Origin: Scenedesmus sp. ARA3
Taxonomy: Eukaryota; Chlorophyta; Chlorophyceae; Sphaeropleales; Scenedesmaceae
Direction: 5' to 3'
Length of the DNA stretch: 64,000 nt
NCBI GenBank assembly: GCA_004335835.1
Contig: RWJK01001247.1
Coordinates: 3,027-67,026 of the forward strand
Shown here: one piece after another, positions 43,370-54,700 of the stretch
Numbering within the stretch: position 1 is the first letter of the stretch
Layout of the letters: every line of letters starts with the position of its first letter
The notes under the pieces: model-generated
Databases searched by the model: none
What the model was told of the DNA's origin: nothing
What the model saw: the letters and a program-made list of their open reading frames with translations, nothing else
Program-made: the position numbers and the translations under genes

Positions 43370-44354
43370 CCGGAATAGGGCCTGCCAGAGCTTCTACTCG
43401 GAGCATCAGTGTACAGTCTTGCATTTTTTTGCAGTATTGCGCTGTGCTGTACAATATTCACCGGCTAGTGTCTTCGCCGCCAGGCTGGGGCAGGACGTTG
43501 GCGTGGTGGAACAGTGTCTGATCATGACTAATGGTTTAAGAGTTTGACACATGGCAGATGCACAGCATAATTTGAAGCCGTCAATTGGGCTAAGCTATAG
43601 TTGGTGGCGTCATGTGAAGGGTGGATGCCAGATGCAGCACGCTCGTCCATGGATTGTGTCATCATTGGTAGCTGTGAGAGCTGTTTAAAGAACTACAAGG
43701 ATTGACTAATAAATGTCTTCTTGTTCCTCATCCTCATTGCTGACCGGGCTTGATGCATCAGCACCTGATGCCCCGCCGGGGACAGACTGCTGTGCTTTGG
43801 GGCTTGGAGCCCCCAAGCCTGTACGGTACAGGGTGTATCTAATGTATAAGAACGAATTTACACATCCTCCGAGCCCTCACGAACCGCAGTGGATGCGAAA
43901 CTAGCTAATGTGTAAATACTTGCAGGATACGTGTGTATTGCCTGCTGACTACTGTCAGGTTACTGTTTGCAGTCGCACATGACGCATGTGATATGAGGTG
44001 TTGCAACGATGGAAAGATACTCAGTATCGCCAAGCTCTCGGGCAACGCACCTTCTTGAATAAACAGTTGACTCAGCCCAACTCAACCAACCCAACCATGT
44101 TACAGCTATGCCGTCTTCAGCGCTGTCAGCTGCTGCGCCACCGCCTGCACCCCGCCAACACTGCCTCCCTCTCCCCTGGCACTGACCGCCTACCAAAGCG
44201 CGCCCCAAACTTATCTGGATGCCAGCGCATGAGCTCCTTACGCAGGGCCAGCCTCATTGCATCAAGCCCCGAGGCACCTGGTGCCGGCTGCCATGTCTAA
44301 GCCTGGCTAAATTCACTCTCGTAATAACACATTTTGCAACGCGCCATGTAACAG
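43370..44354. other. Convergent region between the C2 gene and the NFKBIL1-like gene
   Basis: No independent gene is evident. It contains TGTAA on the plus strand (43911-43915) and on the minus strand (44100-44104), so the two 3' UTRs overlap. It also holds a decayed copy of the NFKBIL1-like last exon at about 44095-44290, annotated separately. Confidence 0.5.
44095..44290 (-). repeat. Tandem copy of the NFKBIL1-like last-exon end, including stop region
   Basis: About 190 bp here repeats 44342-44535 at an offset of roughly 247 bp. It contains MRLALRKELMRWHPDKFGARF, then drifts out of frame before a copy of the TAG stop and downstream bases. It lies downstream of the real stop and so is 3' UTR or intergenic. 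Confidence 0.9.
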
Positions 44355-45825
44355 CTATGCCGTCTTCAGCGCTGTCAGCTGCTGCGCCACTGCCTGCACC
44401 CCTGCCAACACCGCCTCCCGATCCCCTGGCACTAACCGCCCACCAAACCTCGCCCCAAACTTGTCTGGGTGCCAGCGCATGAGCTCCTTACGCAGCGCCA
44501 GCCTCATTGCATCAGGCCCTGATGCACCTCCAAACAGCAGGCTGCGCAGCTGCTGCGGATCCAACTGGATCTCTCCATGAGCTATTTGTAGCTGAGGCCC
44601 TCGCGCTGCTGCTGCTGCCGGCGGCCAGGGGATGTCTGCATAGCCAATGGGCTTGTGCTTGGGCCAGGCGTCGAGCGCTGCCCACTTGGCTTCGTATGCT
44701 GCGCGTCTGTTGGGTGCAGCGGCCTGGCAAAAGCAGAACACATGTGGCACAGGGCAAGCGGAGCAGGCGCAGGGTAGCAAAAGCAGGATGTAAGAGCTTG
44801 CAGGAGACACACAGCAGGAGGGACAAGCATGGCAGAAGACAGCAGCACAAAAAGGCCAGCAGAGTCGATGAGGATGCATAGTTAAGGAGGCAATACGTGT
44901 CTTAAACAAGAGAGCCTGAGCGCAATTACTGTCGTGTTACTAGAGCCGTTTCTGGGAGAGCACAGCTGTGACAGCAGTCATGACATGACAGCAATCCTCG
45001 CATGACAGCAGACATCGCATGATCATGCTGTCTGAACCTCCGCAGCTCACCTGCTCGATCTGCTGCATCATCGCTGCTCTCCAGTTACTGTCCTTGGCTT
45101 GCTCCTCCTTAGACCCTAAACCTGGAACCCTAACCCCAATCCCTAAACCCTCGGCTGAACCTCCACCAGCTCACCTGCTCGATCTGCTGCATCATTGCTG
45201 CTCTCCAGTTACTGTCCTTGGCTTGCTCCTCCCTCAGAATCCTCGCAGACTCTGCTGCCGCTGCCTCAGCCTTACGCTGCCGCTCTTTTGCTGCCGCATC
45301 CCGCCCTTCAGCGCCCCTGCCAAAGCCAGCAAAGGCTGACCGGCCGCCTGAGCGTGCGGCTGCAGCAGCGGCAGCAGCAGCAGCCACCTTACGGCCGTGG
45401 TCCTGCAGACAGCAGCGGCAGCGCAGGTACAGCAGGAAAGGCGGGAAACTCAGTGCCTGCCTAGCTTCTCAAACCAGCTTTGCTTGTGCGCCCATGGTCC
45501 TGCATAGCAAACACCAGCTGCAGCAACAGCAGCAGCGGAGTTGCAGCAAGGACAGCAGAGAGCTCAGTGCATTGCTATCGCCTAAATGCAGCTTCGCTCC
45601 AGCTGACGGTGCATTACACATGCAAACCTAACATGGCACATACCCTGCCGCTCACAAACAGGTTCCTATCGATGCCTTGCACAGAAGCCCGCCAGGCGTT
45701 GTGTGACTGGTGTGAGAGCATCTCCATCGGCTATCAGCACACACAAGCCACTGAGTAGCTGCCCGCAAGCCCCACCTGCATATCTTGCCACAGCCTGTCC
45801 GCCCATGCTTCATCATCGTCCTCGT

Positions 45826-45860
<35 letters not shown>

Positions 45861-48800
45861 CCCCCAGCAGCTGGCTTGCCATACTGCGCAGCAGCAGCAG
45901 CAGCGCCACCCCAGCCTGCACCAGACAGACTGCAGCAGCGGCAGCAGTGGCAGCAGAAGCACAATGAGTGTGCGGCTATGTCGTGTATGCACGTGCATTG
46001 CCACTTCACAACAGTTGTTGCGATTGTGTGATTCGAGTGACGCCACCAGCAGTGATTTTAAGCAGGAGCTGTGCGATGGTGCTGAGCCTGCGGGAGTGTT
46101 CGCCCATGTGTCCAAATCACATTGCTGAGCCAGCACCTGGTCGCCTAAGCCCTGAAGAGCATCTATCTCAAAGAAATCTTGCTGAACATAACATCACAAT
46201 GACGCACCCGCCCCAGCCTCCTTCATCATCACTCATCTCCTCCGCAAGCCGAGCCCTCCAATCATCGTCATCATCTCCAGCAGCACCACCAGCAGCAGCA
46301 GCAGCACCAGCAGCAGCACCAGCACCAGCAGCAGCGCCGGCTGCAGCCAGGCCTCTGCTGCCACTACCTAGGCTGCTGTCGCTGCCGCTGCCGCTGTGTG
46401 CGGCAGCGTGTGGCAGTGGAGAGCCTTCGCTCTGGTTGTGCCGCTGCATGATCTGCTGAATAGAGAGGCCTGCATTATTGGTGACAGACAGGTCAACTGG
46501 CTGCTCTGCACCCTGCACAGCAGCAGCGAGCGCATCAAAATGGCTGTGTTACTTGTTTTGTTTCGATCGTCATCTTTGCGGCAGATGCTCTTGGTGGTCT
46601 CCCCCGACAAACATGTAACATGACAACAGCCAGTGACAAGGAAACATCAAGCACGTGATGAGCGAACACACTCATCGCCAGCAGCTGCTGCAGCAGCAGC
46701 AGCATCAGCAGCAGCAGCTAGTTTGTGGCTCGCACCTGTATGGGCTCTGACAGTGCCAGCCAATGGGCATGCATTGCAGCCAAGTGCCCAGGTGTGTTGC
46801 CGGCAGAGAAAACATCAAGCACATGATAAACGTAAACATAACGCAAAACATACTCAGCACCAGCAGCCTGCTGCAGGTGCGCACCTGTATGAGCTCTGAC
46901 AGTGCCAGCCAGTGGGCATGCATGGCAGCAAGGTGCCCAGGTGTGTTGCCAGCAGCATCCTGGGCAGATGGATCGGCATGGCGCCTGCAGGGCAGCAGCA
47001 GTGGATGCGCGGCATGCGTTGGTTAGCATCGTGAGTAAATCAATGACGCTCCAAATAACAATGGCGTGCTAACTCTCAGGTCTTTGTCTCCTCCAGATGT
47101 CGGCCAGCAAGAGAATAACAGATGACTCATCCCTCAGGGTTGCCCCTGCCAGCCATGGCCATCGCTGCAGCGCCTGCGAGGCTCAGCGCCCACCAAGGAG
47201 ACCTCTAGCCCCTAACCAAATGATACATGTTGCAGCCAGAGAGGCTGAAAGAAGCAGAGCCGGCGTTTGCAGCCGCTGTGGATTTCTGCGATGGTTGGTC
47301 AACCACTTTTGGGCCCAGGCTGGGCGTCACAGCCCAGCAGAAGAGTGACCCTGCTCGCACTTCTTGAGGAAGCAGACAACGCCCGTTTGCCAGCAACCTG
47401 AATCATACTATGGGCGAATCAGCCAGCATACACCGCGACACGGGCTTTGCCCTGCATCCATCAAGCGCGTTCGACCGACACTGACTTGCCACCGCTTGCC
47501 AAATCGACTGCGTGTTGTCTTTAATCAACGCTGATGTATGAGATAGCAAGTGAAGTCACGGTGATTGTTTGCCTGGTGTCGTGGGCTTGCCTTTGCTCAG
47601 GTGGGTGAGGCACGGGTGATCACAGCAGGACCGTAGCATCGAGACAAGTCCACCGCCTGATCCAAAACGATTTTTAATCTTAACAATATCTAAGCATACA
47701 GTGATATAGTATGTCTATGTCTTTGTCACACCACGTCAGCATGCATGTCGAACCAAAGTTGGTCCGGTTCGTACTTGAGCACAGCCCTGCGGTAGCCTGG
47801 CAGCTGAGTGCAGCACAGTGCTATTTCCTCCTCTCTGCAGCCATGCAACGAGCATTATATTACGTCTCTGGAGAAATGCGACCTGACAATTTCAAACCAG
47901 CTTTCAGGTTCAAGTTTCCTATGTGCTGGCACTCAACAGGCTTCATGTTGACAGCTGCCTCGTGCTGCCCGCCCCTCGTGTCTGCCTGCTGCCAGACTGT
48001 GCTGCAGACATTCAGCTGGGCCCCAGAAGGCTGCTGCAGGCACACCAGGCAACTGAGCTGCAGCTGCCTACCCACGATGTGCTGCAAACAGCAGGAACTG
48101 TGGCCACGCAAGGACCCCAGGCTGTGCAGGCAGAAGAACTGCCTGCAGCAGCAGCAGCAGCAGCAGCAGCGGCAGCCACTCCACCTGCTGTACATCGCTA
48201 CAAGCCCAAGAGCAGCACAGCTGCCCTACCCAGAAATGCAGCAGCACCAGCCATGCGGCTGAACCGCTCATCCATGTTTGCTGAGCCTCCTGCGCCTAGC
48301 GTTGCTGCACCTTCACACACAGGCCACAAAGGCCATGGGAAGGCTGGCAATGGTGGATCTAATGGCAACCGGCTGCTCAGCAGGCCTATGAGGCTTAGCT
48401 TGGCAGAGGCAGAGCAGCAGCTGATGCAGCCCAGTGCATTAGTGTCCCATAGGTGTGCACATGAGCATGGCCGTTTGCCCACACTGTTGCTGATTTGATT
48501 GTGGTTGAGGCTGTCTTGGTTACCGTGCTTTGTTGTCTAGAAGGTGCACTTTGCAGTGCGCAAGGAGACATGTTCAATTGCAGTCTTGCAGAGTTTGGTG
48601 CGGCAAGTCAAGGATACTATTGAGGCGATGCATGTTCAGCCGTGCAGTTGTCAATTTAGTTCTACAGGGTTGATTGCTCTGTTGGGAGGATATGCATTGT
48701 TGAATTGATACGCATGAGTAGCCCCTCATCAAATGGTTGCAGCACAACAGTTGAGTCAGCGCAATGGCAGCACAGCATGCTGTTTCACACACAGCACAGC

Positions 48801-51098
48801 GCACGCATATGCTTAGTGCATTGCTTGCTGTGCGTGGTTTGCAGCACAGTAGGTATGCACGCAATACACTATGGTTGGCGGTCATTGCAAGCATACAACA
48901 CACGGTTTGGGTGGTGACAAGCATCAAATGCTGAATAGACACACGCGAACAGCCCCTGTTGAACTGCATGTGCTGAATTGCATGCAATGTATGGGACGCG
49001 GTGCATAGGGCAGGGCAGCACACGCATATGGGGCAGGGGAGCATTCTGTGGGCTGCGGAAGTGTGCAAATCAGCTGCCTACTGGGTGGGGCACTGCTTGA
49101 TGATACTGCCACCAGGGTCCCTACTGCCACCAGGGTGGGGCACTGCTTGATGATACGACTTGTTTGAACATTACTTATGTACTTGTACATTTGTGTGCTC
49201 CATCATATGCTTCCGACTTTCAGCAGTGTCAGCTGTTGTGGCAGCTGGTGGCAAGAACGCACCAAGCAATCATCACCTGCACTTGTGATGTTAGCTGAAC
49301 TGGGCATGAAACCCTCACACTTGAACAGAGATCGACATGAATACAGACCATGAGCTGCTGGATTGAGGATTAGCGCTGCCCTGCTACAAGCACATGTTGC
49401 TAGTTGTACATTGTGGACTGTTGTTTGTGTCACATTATAGCAGCACCATTGCACTGTGCACTGGTGCGTCCCATCCCTTGCAGGATGCGTCATTTACTGG
49501 ATATATTAATCTAGTACCTCCCTTGAAGTGGTATAGATAAGAGATATTTTGTATATGGATGGGTGTGGGTTGTGAGCTGTGAGTTGAGATGTGAGTTGAA
49601 GTGTGGGTTCCTGAAGTCCATTGTTTGGCAAGCACGCTACATAGTGATGCCTACGGTGCGCCAGCAGACCATGGCTGTGCATACATGGTGCTGAGAATGT
49701 GTTGAACTGTCAGAACAGAACCTTGCGTGCGTTGCTGATCTGCGGTGTTGCAACAGTCACCACATAATGGTACTGCTCATCACCATTTACCTCGGTTCTT
49801 TGAAACACAGGAACTATTTAAATCCGTGTATTTTCTTTTTCATGATGCCAATATGCGATGCACATTTTTGTAATGTGCGCAGGCCATGTCCCCTGCTTCC
49901 TGCAATGCATGTGTCAGAGGCGATTCTGTGGCGGTGCAGCACAAGGCTGGACCGTCTTACTGTCTAATCGTATGTTCGGAGAGATCAACGCGACTGCTGC
50001 ATTAGTACTGATCTACGGGTGCAAAGCACAAGGCTGCAATGAGCTGTTTTGTAGAGTTTAATGCTGCCACTGTGCTTTGCCACCGCTGCTGGGTGTTTGC
50101 ACATCCACAGCTGCTGATGAATGCCCGGGGCTTGGCTTTCTTGTGGGTTGGTTGCTGTCTGCAATGTGGCTGCGCAAGCAACTGTGCCGTTGCAGGCAGT
50201 TGCATGAGGTGTTCCAAAGAAGTTGTCTGATGGGAAAGCATTGCTGCGCAGCTCCCAATCGATACTTACCTACGTCAGGATGCCAGTCATGCTGCTGCAT
50301 GCTCATAGTCTGGCAACGTGCACGCTTTGACTGGCAAGCGTACACCATCTACCAGATGCTGGGTGTAGTAGGCAGGCGGGAATTGCGTTGCCTGTGTTCC
50401 TGCAAGCTGCACTGGCTGCTCATCCACTGCTATCACTCCAGTACTTGTAACAACCACACATGCCATGACTGTGATGTTGCTGCTGCTGCTGGTGGTTGCA
50501 AACAACAGTTGGCTTCCTTAGACAGCTGTTGCCAAGCAACGGCAGTGCTTGGTTGCATGATGATACTGATTATTTTCAACATGAGTAAGACATGTTGTGA
50601 CAAACCCCACTCAGCTGCCGGCCTACGACAAGAAAAGCATATATTGCTTTAGTAGTACACAGTACTGGCCACACTGCTCACCTCAGCAGCAGGCCGACGA
50701 CATCAGCGTGACCATGCCTGCAGGCCTGTTTGAGGGTTCATGCGGTGCAGATCAGTTGCACAACGGAAACAGAGTCAGCTGATTTTGTTGAGATAACACT
50801 TTTTAAGGTTTATGAGTGACTTGCATGTTTAATGGTGGTACATAATGCATTGACTAGCCGCATAGGTGGCTGCAGCGGCTGTAGTGCACCCGCTGCCGGC
50901 TGTACACACCTGGTGAAGGCCGGTGTTTCCACTGTCAGGGTCCTTGTAGTTGACAAGCGCAGGAGCAGCTGCAAGTGCTGCTCTTATCCTTCTTGCTTTG
51001 CCCAGTGCTGCATATTTCAGCAGCTTTGGACCATCCACTGGCTCAGCAGAATGCCTGCGCTTCGGCTTTTGCTTCTTCTTGCTGCTGTGTTTGCCCAT
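44355..51098 (-). CDS. NFKBIL1: NFKBIL1-like ankyrin / J-like protein, one internal exon not found
   Basis: The C-terminal exons join cleanly: 46984-46885, 46512-46208, 45929-45776, 45402-45175, 44723-44355. They encode an ankyrin segment (ADPSAQDAAGNTPGHLAAMH), an IQQIMQRHN link, acidic blocks DDDDDWRARLAEEMSDDEGG and DEDDDEAWADRLWQDMQ, a charged helix (RILREEQAKDSNWRAAMMQQ) and a C-terminal part with IGYADIPWPP and RKELMRWHPDKFGARFGGRL. The PWP and WHPDKF landmarks are typical of NFKBIL1 and absent from ordinary J proteins. A Lys-rich start plus first ankyrin half at 51098-50910 (MGKHSSKKKQKPKRRHSAEP, LVNYKDPDSGNTGLHQ) fits the N-terminus, but phases do not join directly. An exon of 3n+2 bases is missing, or the two parts are separate loci across a 3.9 kb gap. 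Mammalian NFKBIL1 is linked to nuclear mRNA processing. Confidence 0.78.
45041..45112 (-). repeat. 3' fragment of the NFKBIL1-like helix exon
   Basis: Codons for EEQAKDSNWRAAMMQQIEQ plus the GTGAGC donor repeat the end of exon 45402-45175 about 125 bp downstream of it, separated by telomere-like sequence. Confidence 0.92.
45112..45157. repeat. Interstitial telomere-like block (CCCTAAA-type)
   Basis: Contains two CCCTAAA motifs and one CCCTAA with degenerate copies between (CCTGGAA, CCCCAAT). CCCTAAA is the plant/green-algal TTTAGGG telomere repeat on the complementary strand. It sits exactly between the two copies of the NFKBIL1-like exon end. Confidence 0.7.
45478..45505 (-). repeat. Short 5' fragment of the NFKBIL1-like helix exon
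   Basis: A GCAG acceptor plus GACCATGGGCGCACAAG repeats the start of exon 45402 (GACCACGGCCGTAAG) about 100 bp upstream. Confidence 0.6.
46735..46808 (-). repeat. 3' fragment of the NFKBIL1-like ankyrin exon
   Basis: A copy of AGNTPGHLAAMHAHWLALSE with a CAG/GTGCGA donor repeats the exon 46984-46885 about 150 bp downstream. Flanking sequence, including an ACATCAAGCAC...TGATAA segment, is also duplicated. Confidence 0.92.
47711..48716 (+). other. Possible plus-strand coding sequence nested in the NFKBIL1-like gap
   Basis: I do not recognise this. ATG at 47711 opens a frame to about 47890 (MSMSLSHHVSMHVEPKLVRF). Another open frame from about 47905 runs to 48498 with an Ala run, a segment KPKSSTAALPRNAAAP and LLSRPMRLSLAEAEQQLMQ. 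A third block after a CTAG acceptor at 48540 encodes VHFAVRKETCSIAVLQSLVR and VKDTIEAMHVQ before a stop at 48710. The blocks have coding-like composition and plausible splice sites, but I cannot join them in one phase. It could be an unrecognised multi-exon gene on the opposite strand, or chance. Confidence 0.35.
48717..50909. other. Mostly featureless 2.2 kb with a short direct repeat and a late plus-strand ORF
   Basis: A 22-base unit (GGTGGGGCACTGCTTGATGATA) is repeated at about 49085-49107 and 49134-49156 with CTACTGCCACCAGGGT between. A plus-strand segment at about 50611-50782 (QLPAYDKKSIYCFSSTQYWP, then DDISVTMPAGLFEG) looks coding and could be the last exon of the unrecognised plus-strand gene. 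Otherwise nothing is recognised. Confidence 0.35.
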
Positions 51099-51700
51099 GG
51101 CTGGGTACAAGGGCCAAATTCACTTCAGAAGCCATTTGGCATAAAGTAGGTGGTTTGTACGAGAAACAAGCAGTTGATCAGGGCCCGACCGGCAAGACAA
51201 CAACACTCACTCAGCAACACTGCTGCTGGGCGCGAACAGCTGCAGGGGTGCATGCAGCTGCCTGTGCCGTTTGCCTTTGAATTAGGAGGTAACAGGCACT
51301 TACCTTGTCATATCACCAACGTGCTATGTGCTACTACTGAAGCCCTGCACCCTGGTCAGTTGTTGGTTCGCTGTCGTCATCAAGAGCACGTGCAGCGCAT
51401 CCCGCCACACGTAAAACAGTTTCATTGCGTTTTCTCGCGTTCATCAAAATACATTTGTGCACGTAGCGTTCACCTGAGCCCCTATCTGCTCATTGTATTC
51501 ATCAACGTAGCATCGCCTGTGCGGCCTTTCCAGCATCAAAAACGTAATGTCTAGCTTATAGCTAGACTCTCACGCAGGCAAAATGCCAGCAGAGTCTCTA
51601 CTCAGTAGTGCACAGCCCAGCAAAAGTCTCACACAAGCAGCAAGCCCGTTCGGCAGCAGGGAGTCTCGGTACATAGCTCAAGGCAGCCTAAGTCAATCTC
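51099..51700. promoter_or_regulatory. Divergent spacer between the NFKBIL1-like start and RSH
   Basis: These 602 bp separate the minus-strand ATG at 51098 from the RSH ATG at 51701 and would hold both promoters. A short inverted pair, GTCTAGCTTATAGCTAGAC, lies about 51549-51567, roughly 135 bases before the RSH start. Confidence 0.45.
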
Positions 51701-54700
51701 ATGATGGTGTACAACGTGCAGCTGAGCTCTAGCCCTTCTTCTGCTGCATGGGCATCCAGCCCGCCAGCGAAGAGTCCTAGCCTGCCCATCGCGCGCAGAC
51801 TCAGCAAGAGCTTGCCGTTGGGTGCACAGGATGCGGCTCCAGAAGTGCAGCGGCGCACGAGTAACGATGCAGTGGGCAGTCGCAGCAAGTTCTCGTTCTC
51901 GCACAGTTTCAGCAAGCCAAGCAACACGCCAGCTGCATCTATGGCCTCTGGCAGTGTGACTTCGTTTGCGAAGCCTCCTGCAGGGCCCAGCGCGTGCGCC
52001 AAGGTGCAGGTCGGGTTTGCACCCAGCCTGGCAGTCCCCAGCGATGCTGGTGCAGCCAGTGGCTTAGCGTCTCCCGGCAGGAGGGCTACAAAGTCCAGTC
52101 TACTCAGCAGGGCGCTGCTGGACACGCCGACCATCAGCAGCGAGTTGTATGGAGCGGCAGCGCCAACGCAGGCCTTCTCGGTGAGTGCTCGCACGTGTCG
52201 CTGTCGGAAGGGCTGATCAAGCACTGGTTGTGCTTGATCAAGGTTGATTGAGTTATGGAGGCCTGCTCTGACCCTCTGTGTGCTGTTTGCAGGCCCTGCA
52301 GGTGCTGCCAATGCCTGATGCCACTGAGGCAGTAGACATGGCCCCACTGCTGAAGCTTCAGGTGCGCAGGCAGACCCAGATGGCCATGTGCCCATGTTGT
52401 TTTATATAGCAGCAGCGCCTTTGGCTTGCATGAGCGTTGTATGCTTGTACTGCTACACTGCTTGCGCCGCAACACTGACTGCAGCAGGACACAGCATCAG
52501 CACGTGCAGCCTCAAGTCTGCAGCTCATTGCTGGGCAGCAGCTGGTGTGTTCCAGGGTATGTGTACATAAACAATCTTAAAACACCGCTGCAGTTGTGAC
52601 ACGCTGCACCAGCCAACTTATATTTCCATCCCTGCATCCGCCGTGCTTGCACTGTATGCTTGCAGGAGCTGCACTCCGTGTTCCGCGCCAGCAACGTGAC
52701 AGCAGCATACGCACTCGCAGCGCGCGCGCACGCCGGCCAGACGCGCAAGAGCGGCGAGAGCGTGCTGGCGCACTGCTGCGCCACCGCGCTGATCCTGGCA
52801 GAGCTCGGGCTGCCAGAGGATGCAGTCGCAGCAGGCCTGCTGCACGACGTGCTCTGTGACACGCCCATGCAGCAGTGGCAGCTGGAGCAGGTGCTGCCAG
52901 CGTCTGTTGTCTCGCTGGTGTCCAAGGTCTCGCAGCTGAACCAGCTGAGCCAGGCGTACCGCGACAACACGCACAGCCTGGAGGCGGAGGCCATGCTGGA
53001 CATGCTCACAGGCATGGATGATGTAACGGCGCTGCTGATCAAGCTGGCGGACCGCCTGCACAACATGCGCACCATCGGCGCGCTGCCGCGCTGCAAGCAG
53101 GTGAGCGATCAATGGCTAGGCATGGGCTGTGTGTCAGCCTGCCGCATGTCATTCGCTGTTGAATAGGATCCAGATACAGAAAGTGAGCAGCAGGGCCAGC
53201 AGTAAGGAGTGCTCCATGCTTGTGACGGTCTGCGTTGATAAAAGTGCCCTCCAGCTATTCAGCACCTACGCGGGGCATTCCAGCTTTTCACTAACCCTGC
53301 ACTTGTCACTTGCCTCTTCTTGCTGCTGCTGCTGCTGCTGCTAGGTGCGCATGGCCAGCGAGACGCTGGATGTGTTTGCTGTGCTTGCCAACCGCCTGGG
53401 TGCCTGGGCCATCAAGGCAGAGCTGGAAGACCTATCCTTCAAAACCCTCAACCCTGAGGAGTACCAGATGGTGGCAGATGCCGTCGCAGCGCGCGCAGCA
53501 ACAGCAGCAGCAGGCGCTGAGGATGGCAGCGGCAGCAGCCCTGGCAGCCTCGCATCTGGCATCGACGAGCTCACAGCAGCACTTTCAGCAGCAGGCCTGC
53601 AGGTGGTGGATGTTTCCGGCAGGGTGAAGAACGTGTACGGGGTGTGGAAGAAGGTCCAGAAGGCGCTGCGCGGCGGCACCCGCAACAGAGGCAGCGCAGC
53701 CGAGGCCGCAGCGGCAGTCAGCGCAGCAGGCGGCCTCAGCAGCGGCAGCAGCAGCGACGGCGAGGAGCTGGCGTCGTCGCCGCTGTCGCCGGCTGCTGCT
53801 GCTGCCGCCAGCGGCATCGGCTGCGCCAGCAGCGAGCAGCGTGCAGCGGAGCTGCGGGAGGCTGTGAACCGCGTGTATGACATCCAGGCGCTGCGCGTGG
53901 TGGTGCCGCACAAGCATGACTGCTATGCGGCGATGCGCGTGGTGCAGGACCTGTGGACGGCGCTGCCAGGGCGCCTTAAGGACTACATCAGGCAGCGCAA
54001 GGCCAACGGGTACCAGGTGAGAGCTGGGGACGAGCGTGGGTGCTGTGTTGGTGTGCAGTTTGGCTTGTCAGTGGCCAGAGCACGTGCTGATAGTCTTGTC
54101 TGCTTGGCATCTTACAGTGCTCTCGCTGATTGCAGTTGCATGGTGGCAGCAGTAGCAGGAGCATGGCAACTAAGCACCTGCTGCACAGCTGCAATGGACA
54201 GAGTGCTGGCTCCCAGTGTCCGCTTTCACACATCTGTCCGCACTGGCGACCCTGCTGCGTGCCGCACTGCCTTTACTTACTTGATTCTGTTCCTGCTCCT
54301 GTCCCTGTTCCTGCAGTCGCTGCACCTCACGGTGCGTGACGGCCGCGGCCAGCCGCTGGAGGTGCAGATCCGCACGCCCAAGATGCACTACATCGCCGAG
54401 TACGGCTTCGCCGCGCACTGGCGCTACAAGGAGCGCCTCGGGCGGCAGGACCTGTGGCTTGACCGGCTGGTGCAGTGGAAGAAATGGGTTGCCAGTGAGA
54501 AGCTGGGCATCGTGGACAGGAAGCTGCGGCCCTCTGGCAGCCCTGGCGCAGCGGGAGGGGATGCGGCGCTTGCAGGACTGGCAACACGGCTAGGGCTAGA
54601 GGCGGGCGCAGGAGGGGATGTGTCGGCATCGCTGCCAGTTGGGGAGGGCGGCAGCGGCAGTACGGCGGCCTCTGAGGGTGTGCCGCTGCGCAGCATTTCT

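Noticed and set aside
44355..44723. Canonical DnaJ co-chaperone
   Set aside because: The WHPDKF motif lacks the normal HPD-centred J domain order and is preceded by the PWP segment and ankyrin/acidic blocks typical of NFKBIL1.
50077..50652. Cys-rich 191-residue plus-strand ORF as a secreted peptide gene
   Set aside because: Composition follows TGC/TGT-rich DNA, with no domain and no clear signal peptide; only the last part near 50611 looks coding and that is in another frame.
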